Shown: one piece after another, positions 1 through 5,386 of the stretch | How the letters are laid out: the number at the start of each line of letters is the position of its first letter | Numbering within the stretch: the first letter of the stretch is position 1 | Virus record (IMG/VR): IMGVR_UViG_3300031857_001246 | Coordinates: 1-25,470 of that record | Length of the DNA stretch: 25,470 nucleotides | Reading direction: 5' to 3' (one strand) | From: a virus | Translations under genes and position numbers: made by a program | Notes under the pieces: generated by a model | Told to the model about the DNA's origin: nothing | Seen by the model: only the letters and a program-made list of their open reading frames with translations | Database searches by the model: none

Positions 1-126
1 AAAGAAGAACCTAAGACAGCTTGGGTGAAGTTGGAAGCAGAGAACTTAGACAGCGAACAAAAGATTGCTCTATGGACATTGCTTCCTAGTAAAGTAAGAA
101 GTGCATTGAAAAATGCGAAAGGTTAA
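1..126 (+). CDS. C-terminal fragment of an unidentified early phage protein
   Basis: An open frame runs from the first base of the window to a TAA at 124-126, giving 41 residues. It ends in a basic, helix-prone tail with the string LWTLLPSKVRSALK. The stop lies only 2 bases before the ATG of the next gene, so the two are almost certainly co-transcribed and probably translationally coupled. Because the next gene looks like an ssDNA-binding protein, this could be the end of a recombination or replication protein. That is inference from position only: no family can be named from the visible piece. The upstream part lies outside the window. Confidence 0.6.
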   Translation, partial: KEEPKTAWVKLEAENLDSEQKIALWTLLPSKVRSALKNAKG

Positions 127-128
127 TT

Positions 129-380
129 ATGGAATACGATAACACTAATAGGGGTTCTCTCTTTAAGAACGACAGGAAAGACGATGCCAAGTTTCCTGAC
201 TACAAAGGCAGCTTAAATGTAGATGGCGTAGAATATTGGCTATCTGCTTGGCTTAAAGTAAGCAAGGATGGGGCTAAGTTTATGTCTCTGTCTATCAAGA
301 ACAAGAACGCTGATGCTTCTTTAAACAAACCAACAAAGCCTAAAAAGGCTGAATTTGACGATAGCGAAATACCATTTTAA
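129..380 (+). CDS. Small SSB-like protein with acidic C-terminal tail
   Basis: This 83-residue protein has a compact, probably beta-rich N-terminal part (conserved-looking strings NRGSLFKN, PDYKGSLNV, EYWLSAWLK, KFMSLSIKNK). A charged linker (residues 60-76) follows, and the chain ends in DDSEIPF. The last residues closely resemble the D-D-D-I-P-F tip that bacterial and phage SSBs use to dock partner proteins. The globular part resembles small phage proteins usually annotated as hypothetical or ssDNA-binding. I infer that it coats or handles ssDNA during replication, but no OB-fold motif can be proven by eye. It starts 2 bases after the preceding stop and sits in the + strand early operon. 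It is half the usual length of a bacterial SSB. Confidence 0.7.
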   Translation: MEYDNTNRGSLFKNDRKDDAKFPDYKGSLNVDGVEYWLSAWLKVSKDGAKFMSLSIKNKNADASLNKPTKPKKAEFDDSEIPF

Positions 381-386
381 GTTAAC

Positions 387-442
387 GGGGGGAACGCTGT
401 GCAAAGGCTTTTCTAGCTTGCGGACGAGCAGTTAGTACCCCC
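387..442 (+). ncRNA. Structured RNA leader, unclassified, upstream of the winged-helix gene
   Basis: The 79-base gap between two early genes can fold into a nested RNA. GGGGG (388-392) pairs with CCCCC (438-442), CTG (397-399) with CAG (429-431), GCAA (401-404) with TTGC (418-421), and GCT (407-409) with AGC (415-417) around a 5-base loop. A competing hairpin pairs CTAGC (413-417) with GTTAG (431-435) and TGC (419-421) with GCA (428-430) around a GGACGA loop. The ribosome site AAAGGAG (448-454) follows directly, so the element would lie in the 5' leader of the gene at 460. There is no U-tract, so it is not a simple terminator. I cannot match it to a known family. Confidence 0.4.
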
Positions 443-447
443 ACCTA

Positions 448-454
448 AAGGAGA
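448..454 (+). promoter_or_regulatory. Shine-Dalgarno site of the gene at 460
   Basis: AAAGGAG ends 5 bases before the ATG at 460. It is a near-perfect anti-16S match and lies just 3' of the folded leader at 387-442. It is therefore the natural target if that RNA controls translation. Confidence 0.6.
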
Positions 455-459
455 AAATA

Positions 460-792
460 ATGAATGATATTTTTGGCAACATGAAAGAATCAATGGAGAG
501 ATTCTTTGGAACTGCACCTTTTAAGTTGGCAAGAAACCAAGACCCTACAACGAGCCATCAGGCGGCTCAAGGGGTTGATAGCACCAAGCTAGAACAAATG
601 GTCTACGAGGCTATTAAGGGCTTCCCTGATGGGTGTATCTCAGACGAGATACTGGAGATGTATCCAAACTACCCATATTCCTCTATAACAGCAAGGTATC
701 GTGCTTTGTTAGACAAGGGATTTATTGAAGTGTCGGGTGTCAAACGTGGCAAATTTGGCAGAAATCAACGAATTATGAAAGCTGTCAAATGA
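460..792 (+). CDS. Winged-helix-like phage protein
   Basis: This 110-residue protein carries the phage motif DPTTSHQAA (residues 28-36). A helical segment (LEQMVYEAIKGFP, 44-56) follows, then GCISDEILEMYPNYPYSSITARYRALLDKGFIE. That last arrangement is helix, short helix-turn, a recognition-type helix (75-86) and a beta wing, with a basic end (GKFGRNQR). It is the pattern of small winged helix-turn-helix proteins in early regions of phages and suggests DNA binding, perhaps transcription control. The fold assignment is by pattern only. It has a strong ribosome site (AAAGGAG). Its last codons overlap the next gene as ATGA at 789-792, so the two are coupled. Confidence 0.72.
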   Translation: MNDIFGNMKESMERFFGTAPFKLARNQDPTTSHQAAQGVDSTKLEQMVYEAIKGFPDGCISDEILEMYPNYPYSSITARYRALLDKGFIEVSGVKRGKFGRNQRIMKAVK

Positions 793-971
793 TTGAAAAA
801 CCACCTTATTCAAAGATTAGTTATCCCTCTGTGCCAAACAAGGATTTTAAATGGTCATCTGGGTCTGATGTTCAAGCCATCTGGAGAAAGCATGGATGGA
901 CTCCACCCTCAGAGAAGATGCTGCCACCACCACCTGAGAAGTATCAAGAACCTTTAAGGAGAGTAAGATGA
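789..971 (+). CDS. Hypothetical small proline-rich phage protein
   Basis: This 60-residue product overlaps the genes on both sides by 4 bases (ATGA at 789-792 and 968-971), which is strong evidence that it is translated. It is rich in proline, lysine and aromatic residues. It contains FKWSSGSDVQAIWRKHGWTPPSE, a motif-like core, followed by a PPPPE run. The string VQAIWRKHGWTPP recurs in small early phage proteins of unknown role; I recognise the pattern but not a function. There is no signal peptide or membrane segment. It could be an adaptor or inhibitor protein, but nothing in the sequence decides this. Confidence 0.6.
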   Translation: MIEKPPYSKISYPSVPNKDFKWSSGSDVQAIWRKHGWTPPSEKMLPPPPEKYQEPLRRVR

Positions 972-1276
972 GTTACGCTGATGTAGAAATAAAAATAATC
1001 CAATGGTCAGAAGCCCGTAAGATTATTCCTAATAGCAACCCAGAGTCTCAGTTACTCAAAGCTGTCTCTGAGATAGGAGAACTAGCAGATGCCACGATTA
1101 AAAAAGACAGAGAAGCTATTGTGGATTCTGTTGGTGATGTCATGGTCTGCCTTATCAATTACTGCGCTCTTCAAGACATCAATCTAGTAAACTGCATGGA
1201 AGTTGCGTATGACCAGATTAAGAATCGCAAGGGCATACTATTGCCTAATGGAGTCTTCAAGAGAGATGCTACTTAG
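968..1276 (+). CDS. MazG-like nucleotide pyrophosphohydrolase
   Basis: This 102-residue, all-helical protein has the MazG-type metal-binding signature: E35-I-G-E38 in the first helix and D53-S-V-G-D57 in the second, both on helices facing the active site. MazG-like enzymes hydrolyse (d)NTPs or related nucleotides to monophosphate and pyrophosphate. In phages they are thought to clean up the nucleotide pool or lower host alarmone. The length fits the single-domain phage form. The gene starts inside the preceding stop (ATGA) and is the last + strand gene. Its final 8 bases overlap the end of a - strand membrane gene at 1269-1276. Confidence 0.82.
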   Translation: MSYADVEIKIIQWSEARKIIPNSNPESQLLKAVSEIGELADATIKKDREAIVDSVGDVMVCLINYCALQDINLVNCMEVAYDQIKNRKGILLPNGVFKRDAT

Positions 1277-1412
1277 CCAACAGGTAAAGACCGACATTAC
1301 TAAAGGCGTAACCTGCGTACACGACAGCCATGCTTGGATTTCCTTTCATTAGCTGTTCAGCAGCGATATAGGCGTAGATTGCCCCTGTCAGAATGATGAG
1401 CCATGCACTCAA
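1269..1412 (-). CDS. Small membrane protein, 47 aa, TTG start
   Basis: A 47-residue open frame starts with TTG at 1412-1410, overlapping the TGA of the phosphoesterase gene (TTGA), and ends with TAG at 1271-1269. AGGTG lies about 5 bases before the start. The product has two hydrophobic segments, WLIILTGAIYAYIAA (residues 4-18) and MAVVYAGYAFSNVGLYLLA (residues 28-46), separated by a short polar turn (EQLMKGNPS). It is therefore probably a two-pass inner-membrane protein. Similar short proteins with a GNPxMAVVYAGY-like stretch occur in phage late regions; the function is unknown to me. It is the last gene of the - strand late operon and converges with the MazG-like gene, overlapping it by 8 bases. 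Confidence 0.6.
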   Translation of the reverse strand: MSAWLIILTGAIYAYIAAEQLMKGNPSMAVVYAGYAFSNVGLYLLAK

Positions 1413-2395
1413 AATGCACCTACATCAATGACTTCGCCTCTGAATTGAATCTGGTCTTCGTCAAACTTATGGACTAACTCAGGCCATAACAACTGACCAT
1501 TAAAGAAGTTCAGTACCGCAAACCCTGACCTGTGGTTGTTGGGATTTATCTCAGCATAGTTAAACTGTGGGCCATCAGTCTCAGCAAGTGTTCCAGTATC
1601 TACTCCGTACCGAATCCCGTTGTAGTCGCTAAAAGGGGTCACTTTTAAACTATGCAGATGCCCCGTAACGATTGACACACCAGCGTTTACAGTATTGTTG
1701 TGAGTAGCGTGAATTCCACCCTTGTAGCGGTGCTTGATAATACATTGCTCGGTAGGCCATACCGCCCAACAAAACTCCCAATCTGGGATATGGTCTGTCA
1801 ACTTAAATCCTTGAACTTCCTTAAACTGTGGTGCGTGTTGGGCTAATCTGTTGCCAAACCGAATATCGTGGTTTCCCCATGTAAACAGTAACTTTACATT
1901 GTGTCTAGCAGCTTTAGCTACTTCTTCAATCTCACCCAACGCACCTTGCGTAGCTTTTAACTCTTGGATAACAGAAGTTTGGGGTTGGTCAGTAACGTCA
2001 TGCCTTGATATGGTAGAGCCATCAAAGGCATCCCCGTTACAGATTATGGCTTTGGGTTTGAACTCTTGGATAGCCCATAGAAGCCCCTTAAACGCTGTTG
2101 TGCGCTGACTTGGGATGAAGTGGGCATCTGAGAACACAATAACTGTTCCGTCCTCTATGCCAAGGTTTATTTGCTTTAAAGGAGAAAAGGATTTGGGTCT
2201 GTTTTTGTCGTACTTTAAACCTCTGTGGTCACTAGCAATGAGCGACATATTGTAGAATTTTTCCATGTTTCTTCTACGCAAATGCACAGCACGAATGTTA
2301 ATTCCAAGATGTTCAGCTACTCTTTGTGCAGACTGAAGTTGACCCCATAATTGGATGAACTCAGTATCCGTACAACTCTCATTATTTGAACTCAT
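1409..2395 (-). CDS. Calcineurin-like metallophosphoesterase
   Basis: This 328-residue protein contains the metallophosphoesterase motifs in order: D90-A-H92, G121-D122, G174-N-H-D177, H229-A-T-H232 and G245-H-L-H248. These bind two metal ions and hydrolyse phosphoester bonds. Residues 1-50 are a separate basic helical part (RVAEHLGINIRAVHLRRR) resembling a helix-turn-helix, which suggests a nucleic-acid substrate or DNA binding. The substrate cannot be told from sequence; phage members include nucleases and cyclic-nucleotide or protein phosphatases. The ATG has AAGGGA about 6 bases upstream and lies 14 bases inside the preceding peptidase-like gene. The location at the far end of the late operon, after lysis, marks it as an accessory gene. 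Confidence 0.85.
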   Translation of the reverse strand: MSSNNESCTDTEFIQLWGQLQSAQRVAEHLGINIRAVHLRRRNMEKFYNMSLIASDHRGLKYDKNRPKSFSPLKQINLGIEDGTVIVFSDAHFIPSQRTTAFKGLLWAIQEFKPKAIICNGDAFDGSTISRHDVTDQPQTSVIQELKATQGALGEIEEVAKAARHNVKLLFTWGNHDIRFGNRLAQHAPQFKEVQGFKLTDHIPDWEFCWAVWPTEQCIIKHRYKGGIHATHNNTVNAGVSIVTGHLHSLKVTPFSDYNGIRYGVDTGTLAETDGPQFNYAEINPNNHRSGFAVLNFFNGQLLWPELVHKFDEDQIQFRGEVIDVGAF

Positions 2396-2756
2396 TGGAA
2401 TCCCTTGTTAACAAGTTTTCTAGCAAGTTAATAACCCTATGCTCTTGCATCTCTATTTCCTCATCAGAGGACTTAGGGTCTGTAGCTGTACACATTAAGT
2501 CATGTAAGAAAACATGAAGCAACTCGTGAAGTGCTGTCTTATCTAGGCTCTCAGGTGTTATCTTTTCAGCACCAAAGTCACCAAGTCGATAGGTAGCCAA
2601 TCTAGCTGTCTGGTTAAACTCAACAGAAGCCATAGCTTGTTTGGCTGGCTTTATGCCTTTTTCTATGCGCCAATCACCAAGGCTTAGAACCTGCTGCCAT
2701 TTTCTGACACTTTGGGCAAATAACTCAGCATCTTTTGGCGTAGGAATGTTAGACAT
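2382..2756 (-). CDS. HExxH metallopeptidase-like protein
   Basis: This 124-residue protein has the zinc-binding motif H77-E-L-L-H81 in a helix (DKTALHELLHVFLHD). A downstream acidic helix (EEIEMQEHRVINLLENLL) may supply a third ligand, as E105 or H106. Upstream is a beta-rich segment (ASVEFNQTARLATYRLGDF) like the strand next to the active site in small zincin proteins. It resembles the phage and prophage putative metallopeptidases near the SprT-like group, but is shorter than SprT. The activity is inferred from the motif. It has no signal peptide, so it should act in the cytoplasm. Its end overlaps the phosphoesterase start by 14 bases, so the two are coupled. Confidence 0.72.
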   Translation of the reverse strand: MSNIPTPKDAELFAQSVRKWQQVLSLGDWRIEKGIKPAKQAMASVEFNQTARLATYRLGDFGAEKITPESLDKTALHELLHVFLHDLMCTATDPKSSDEEIEMQEHRVINLLENLLTRDSNEFK

Positions 2757-2786
2757 TTCAACACCTTATATCATAATTGTTACAAT

Positions 2787-3290
2787 TTAGTTTAAAAACA
2801 AAGCTACTTCTGCTTTGCGTCTTTTGACTAGCCCTGCTATTTCTTTACCACCTGCCTTAGTCCAAGACATAAAAGCCTCGGCAGCACCCTCCCAATCGCC
2901 ACGATTCACCTTCATGCGAATGGTAGACCTCTGGTAGTTGCCTAGCCCTGCGTTATACGCAAAAGAGACAACAGCGTCGAATTTGCTTTGATGACTAGCA
3001 AGAGCAGGAGAAAGTCGAAGAACACCACGCTCAAAAGTATCGATGTCAACCTTGAACAGATTGACCAGTTCATCTTTAGACCAAACACGAGCATCCCCCT
3101 CTTTAAGTTGGTAGTCAGACCTGATAAGCCCTGTGTAACCCTCTTTACGCACGTTTGGCAAGGCTAATTGGTCAGCATACATAGCGTGACCCCACCCGAC
3201 AGTCCAAATGGCAGCAGAGCAGCGATAAGGCTTGTTTCTGTAGCCTTCAAAGAAGTGCATCAAGTCCTCACCAGCTTTGCTGACTTTCAT
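2787..3290 (-). CDS. Endolysin, GH24 phage lysozyme
   Basis: This 167-residue lysozyme cleaves the MurNAc-GlcNAc bond of peptidoglycan. The catalytic region is E15 in FFEGYRNKPY, C24 and T30 in WTVGWGH. This is the E-x8-(D/C)-x5-T spacing of T4-type lysozymes, with cysteine in the second position as in phage P1 Lyz. The C-terminal half shows the family pattern FDAVVSFAYNAGLGNYQRST and GLVKRRKAEVALF. There is no N-terminal signal or SAR segment, so release must depend on the holin encoded immediately upstream. The start codon overlaps the holin stop (ATGA, 3287-3290). The length is normal for the family. Confidence 0.93.
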   Translation of the reverse strand: MKVSKAGEDLMHFFEGYRNKPYRCSAAIWTVGWGHAMYADQLALPNVRKEGYTGLIRSDYQLKEGDARVWSKDELVNLFKVDIDTFERGVLRLSPALASHQSKFDAVVSFAYNAGLGNYQRSTIRMKVNRGDWEGAAEAFMSWTKAGGKEIAGLVKRRKAEVALFLN

Positions 3291-3790
3291 TTCTTAGCCC
3301 ATGAACGTGAGCCAAACCAAAACCCGATAATCCCTCCAAGCATAGCCATTTCATCCGCAGAGAAAATAATGTCAGTAACTCGGATTAAATCATCCATGTT
3401 AGACACTAAATTAGGGCGTGAGTAAACGTAATAGGCAATCCATGCGTTGATTGCACACAACTCTAAAACAAAGATATAGGTCACTACAGGGCGTACAGTA
3501 CCCACAAAGTTAACTACCCATGTACTAGCCATTTCAAGCACCTTCTCATCGTGCTTTAGAGCCGCCTCAGTCATCTGAGCATCTGTTTGCATGGCAATCT
3601 GGTCTGTGCGGATTTCCTCAACTTTTTGTTGGGCAATAAACCCTTGTGCTGCTAGTTGTAGTTCACGCTCAGTTTGAACTTGTGCAAGTTTTAACTCATG
3701 CGCTTGGTCTGCTTTGTTCTGGAAGTAATCAAGAAGTTTAGGTAAACCAGAAATTAACAAACCACCGAGGGTAGAAAATAGAGATAGCAT
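3287..3790 (-). CDS. Holin of the 3TM type (GTA_holin_3TM/DUF3154-like)
   Basis: This 167-residue protein has an amphipathic/hydrophobic N-terminus (residues 1-20), a long charged coiled-coil (24-85), a membrane segment (about 101-123, VRPVVTYIFVLELCAINAWI) and a final hydrophobic segment in DEMAMLGGIIGFWFGSRSW (146-164). This layout, and the end motif GFWFGSRS in particular, matches the 3TM holin family found in phages and gene-transfer agents. It would form holes in the inner membrane that let the lysozyme reach the wall. It is coupled to the lysozyme by ATGA and to the preceding 49-aa gene by TAATG (3788-3792). Confidence 0.82.
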   Translation of the reverse strand: MLSLFSTLGGLLISGLPKLLDYFQNKADQAHELKLAQVQTERELQLAAQGFIAQQKVEEIRTDQIAMQTDAQMTEAALKHDEKVLEMASTWVVNFVGTVRPVVTYIFVLELCAINAWIAYYVYSRPNLVSNMDDLIRVTDIIFSADEMAMLGGIIGFWFGSRSWAKK

Positions 3791-3939
3791 TACAGTCCAA
3801 TCATTCCAAGAAGTTTATCGACAATTTTTGAAGCCAACTCGTCAGGTAAGTGAGGAAGCAGACCAACCACTAGATACGCCACATAAAGTTTAGCGAATAT
3901 CTTAAAGAATTTGTCTGCTTGTTTTTGGTAATCATTCAC
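3790..3939 (-). CDS. Small hydrophobic protein of the lysis cassette, 49 aa, GTG start
   Basis: A 49-residue frame starts at GTG 3939-3937, overlapping the TGA of the preceding gene (GTGA), and ends with TAA at 3792-3790 inside the TAATG junction with the holin gene. The product has a polar, lysine-rich start (NDYQKQADKFFK). One hydrophobic segment follows (IFAKLYVAYLVVGLLP, about 14-29), then an amphipathic helix (ELASKIVDKLLGMIG). Position and size suggest an accessory holin or antiholin, or a membrane helper of lysis; this is inference. Exact overlaps at both ends support it as a real gene. An ATG 4 bases inside, in another frame, gives only a short product lacking this pattern. Confidence 0.6.
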   Translation of the reverse strand: MNDYQKQADKFFKIFAKLYVAYLVVGLLPHLPDELASKIVDKLLGMIGL

Positions 3940-4430
3940 CTACCGCACCTTGCTGTAGCGCATAGTTCGTTAATTTGTGTAAGCCCCCAACCAACAGCAC
4001 CAACAAACATAACAATAACGACAATAGCAACCGCCCATTGCATTTGTTCTGCTTCTAAATCCTTTTGCCGTTGTTCTTCTTCTTTGGCTTTACGAGCAGC
4101 TATGGCATCATCTCTGTCCATCTCTGCTGCTCTTGCTTTAATCTTATTCCATACGTCTATATTGCCCGTCTGCATGTAAAGCAGTTGAAGTTGAGATTCC
4201 AACTTAGCCGTTTCCATCAACAAATTTTCTATTTGCATGGCAACGCTAAAATTAGATTTGTTCCCTGACCTTTTAGCTTCAAGCATAGCTTTAGTTGCTT
4301 GGCTACGAGCGTCAAAGAGTTTGCCAACAACGCCAGCTAACCCGCCTAAATCATTTGCAATTTTGGCGGCTTTTTTTACAACTGCTATTGCGCTTTGCAG
4401 TCCTTCCAATGCTGTTATAGGGTCTATCAC
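3936..4430 (-). CDS. Phage membrane-anchored protein of the lysis region, unknown function
   Basis: This 164-residue protein starts at GTG (4430-4428), overlapping the previous TGA as GTGA. The N-terminus (MIDPITALEGLQSAIAVVKK) is an amphipathic helix. A Gly/Ala-rich turn and long helices follow (60-130), including DVWNKIKARAAEMDRDDAI, then one membrane segment (about 132-152, WAVAIVVIVMFVGAVGWGL). The arrangement, a cytoplasmic coiled coil with a C-terminal anchor, is common in phage proteins next to holin genes. I know the pattern but no proven role. It is not a classical i-spanin, because the anchor is at the wrong end. It could help assemble or time the lysis machinery. Confidence 0.7.
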   Translation of the reverse strand: MIDPITALEGLQSAIAVVKKAAKIANDLGGLAGVVGKLFDARSQATKAMLEAKRSGNKSNFSVAMQIENLLMETAKLESQLQLLYMQTGNIDVWNKIKARAAEMDRDDAIAARKAKEEEQRQKDLEAEQMQWAVAIVVIVMFVGAVGWGLTQINELCATARCGR

Positions 4431-4573
4431 TTTCGTTCAACCTTTTGCCATTCAAGGCATACTACTTTGCGGTTGTAAACATCGCCTGTCCATGCCCACT
4501 TGACACAACGATATTTCTCTTTACTAGATGCCACCAACGTAAAGAACATTGAAAGCACCAGTAGCCATTTCAC
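4427..4573 (-). CDS. Small secreted or membrane protein, 48 aa, GTG start
   Basis: The start is set at GTG 4573-4571, which overlaps the stop of the preceding 30-aa gene (GTGA). The frame stays open further upstream, but that stretch is explained by the 30-aa gene in another frame. The product begins with a signal-like hydrophobic stretch (KWLLVLSMFFTLVAS). A Cys/Trp-rich part follows with the motif WTGDVYNRKVVCLEW. It looks like an exported peptide of the lysis region with two cysteines that could pair (C24 and C41). There is no lipobox cysteine after the signal, so it is not an Rz1-type spanin. Function unknown. It ends in a GTGA overlap with the next gene. Confidence 0.6.
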   Translation of the reverse strand: MKWLLVLSMFFTLVASSKEKYRCVKWAWTGDVYNRKVVCLEWQKVERK

Positions 4574-4662
4574 GTCATAGCCCAAACGATGATGTAAAAA
4601 CACCAAATGACAGTAATACAAAACAAGACTGCGGTAGTAAAAGCCACAGCCCAATCTTTCAT
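4570..4662 (-). CDS. Very small membrane protein, 30 aa
   Basis: A 30-codon frame begins at ATG 4662-4660, overlapping the stop of the 74-aa gene (ATGA), and ends at TGA 4572-4570, overlapping the next GTG (GTGA). After MKDW it is almost wholly hydrophobic (AVAFTTAVLFCITVIWCFYI), a single membrane-spanning helix. Overlaps at both ends, in a chain of similarly coupled genes, are the main evidence that it is translated. A role in lysis timing is possible but unproven. It is too short for any family assignment. Confidence 0.5.
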   Translation of the reverse strand: MKDWAVAFTTAVLFCITVIWCFYIIVWAMT

Positions 4663-4883
4663 TTTTTAATCCAAGTCTGCCAGACAGCACCAGCAGCAAT
4701 GACTAACCCACCAATCCACAAAACTGGTTGAGCAATAGATGCTATCCAGTTAAGAACCTTTACAGCACCCTTGGCAGCGTCAATAGCTTCAACAAGGTCT
4801 TTTGTGTTCTTATCTATCTCATCTACCTTTGCTTCAACAGCTAATAGACGCTCATAGATTTGCTCATGGCTTACATTGTTCAT
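4659..4883 (-). CDS. Small holin-like protein: coiled coil plus one membrane segment
   Basis: This 74-residue protein has an N-terminal coiled coil (residues 5-36, ERLLAVEAKVDEIDKNTKDL), a short linker (AAKGAVKVLNWIA) and one membrane segment (about 50-70, IAQPVLWIGGLVIAAGAVW), with a lysine end. Small phage proteins of this layout (XhlA-like or holin-like) sit in lysis cassettes and associate with the inner membrane. I infer a role beside the 3TM holin. Both ends overlap neighbours as ATGA (4880-4883 and 4659-4662). An alternative is an anchor for another virion or lysis protein. Confidence 0.65.
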   Translation of the reverse strand: MNNVSHEQIYERLLAVEAKVDEIDKNTKDLVEAIDAAKGAVKVLNWIASIAQPVLWIGGLVIAAGAVWQTWIKK

Positions 4884-5377
4884 GGCGCATCAGGCCAAGT
4901 AATAGTCCAAGGGAAACCTGTCTGCGTAGTCACATCACGCAAGGCTTGACGATAGGTAGCCCATACTGCTTTGTCAACAGGAGCGTCAGCTACTTGTGTC
5001 CAATCACATTCAGCTAACTTGTCACCACGGGTAGCACGAACACTCTTAGCCTGTTCAGCATCCTTAGAAGCCTTGTAAGCCACTTCTTGTTCAGCAGCAG
5101 TAGTAGTTACACCATCTACCACTTGGTCAATAAAGACAGGGCCAAGGATATATTTGGTGTACCACTTACCATCTACTTGCTCAACACCATTGGCTTGTGA
5201 GTATTGGTAAACAGTACCACCAGTAGCTTGTGCGCCTTCAAAGACTACATCAGCACCCAAAGCCTCCAAGACTTCAGTTGTTGTTATGTCCCATGATGGG
5301 CCACCATTGGATTTTGTGTATGCACGAAATTCTGCTTCGTACATGACTTGTCCATTTGAACGTAAACGAATCTGCAT
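4880..5377 (-). CDS. Tail fibre assembly chaperone-like protein (Phage_tail_APC type)
   Basis: The 165-residue protein ends with the recognisable chaperone motif (residues 117-162): RGDKLAECDWTQVADAP, VWATYRQALRDVT and GFPWTITWP. This C-terminal pattern (R-D..L..CDWTQ...W..YRQALRD....GFP...WP) is typical of phage tail assembly chaperones encoded directly after fibre genes. They help trimeric fibres fold and attach. The N-terminal part (1-95) is variable and beta-rich. The gene begins 9 bases after the stop of the 651-aa fibre gene, supporting a partnership with that fibre. It is coupled to the next, membrane-protein gene by ATGA. Confidence 0.82.
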   Translation of the reverse strand: MQIRLRSNGQVMYEAEFRAYTKSNGGPSWDITTTEVLEALGADVVFEGAQATGGTVYQYSQANGVEQVDGKWYTKYILGPVFIDQVVDGVTTTAAEQEVAYKASKDAEQAKSVRATRGDKLAECDWTQVADAPVDKAVWATYRQALRDVTTQTGFPWTITWPDAP

Positions 5378-5386
5378 ATAAGTCCT

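Noticed and set aside
401-460. Possible preQ1-I riboswitch in the leader (string TTCTAGCTT before an A-rich stretch and ribosome site)
   Set aside because: The short similarity is only in the loop string. The flanking P1 stem and the A-rich tail in the required place are missing.
1276-1315. Possible + strand terminator after the MazG-like gene (CAGGT...ACCTG)
   Set aside because: The loop is about 25 bases, the stem is only 5 pairs and no T-tract follows. The bases are explained as coding on the other strand.
3936-4430. Classical i-spanin/o-spanin pair in the lysis region
   Set aside because: The 164-aa protein has its anchor at the C-terminus, and the 48-aa protein lacks a lipobox cysteine.
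4574-4699. Longer 90-codon version of the 48-aa gene, starting at 4699
   Set aside because: The extra 5' part overlaps the 74-aa gene and the 30-aa membrane gene in other frames. GTG at 4573 makes an exact GTGA junction and gives a normal signal-like start.
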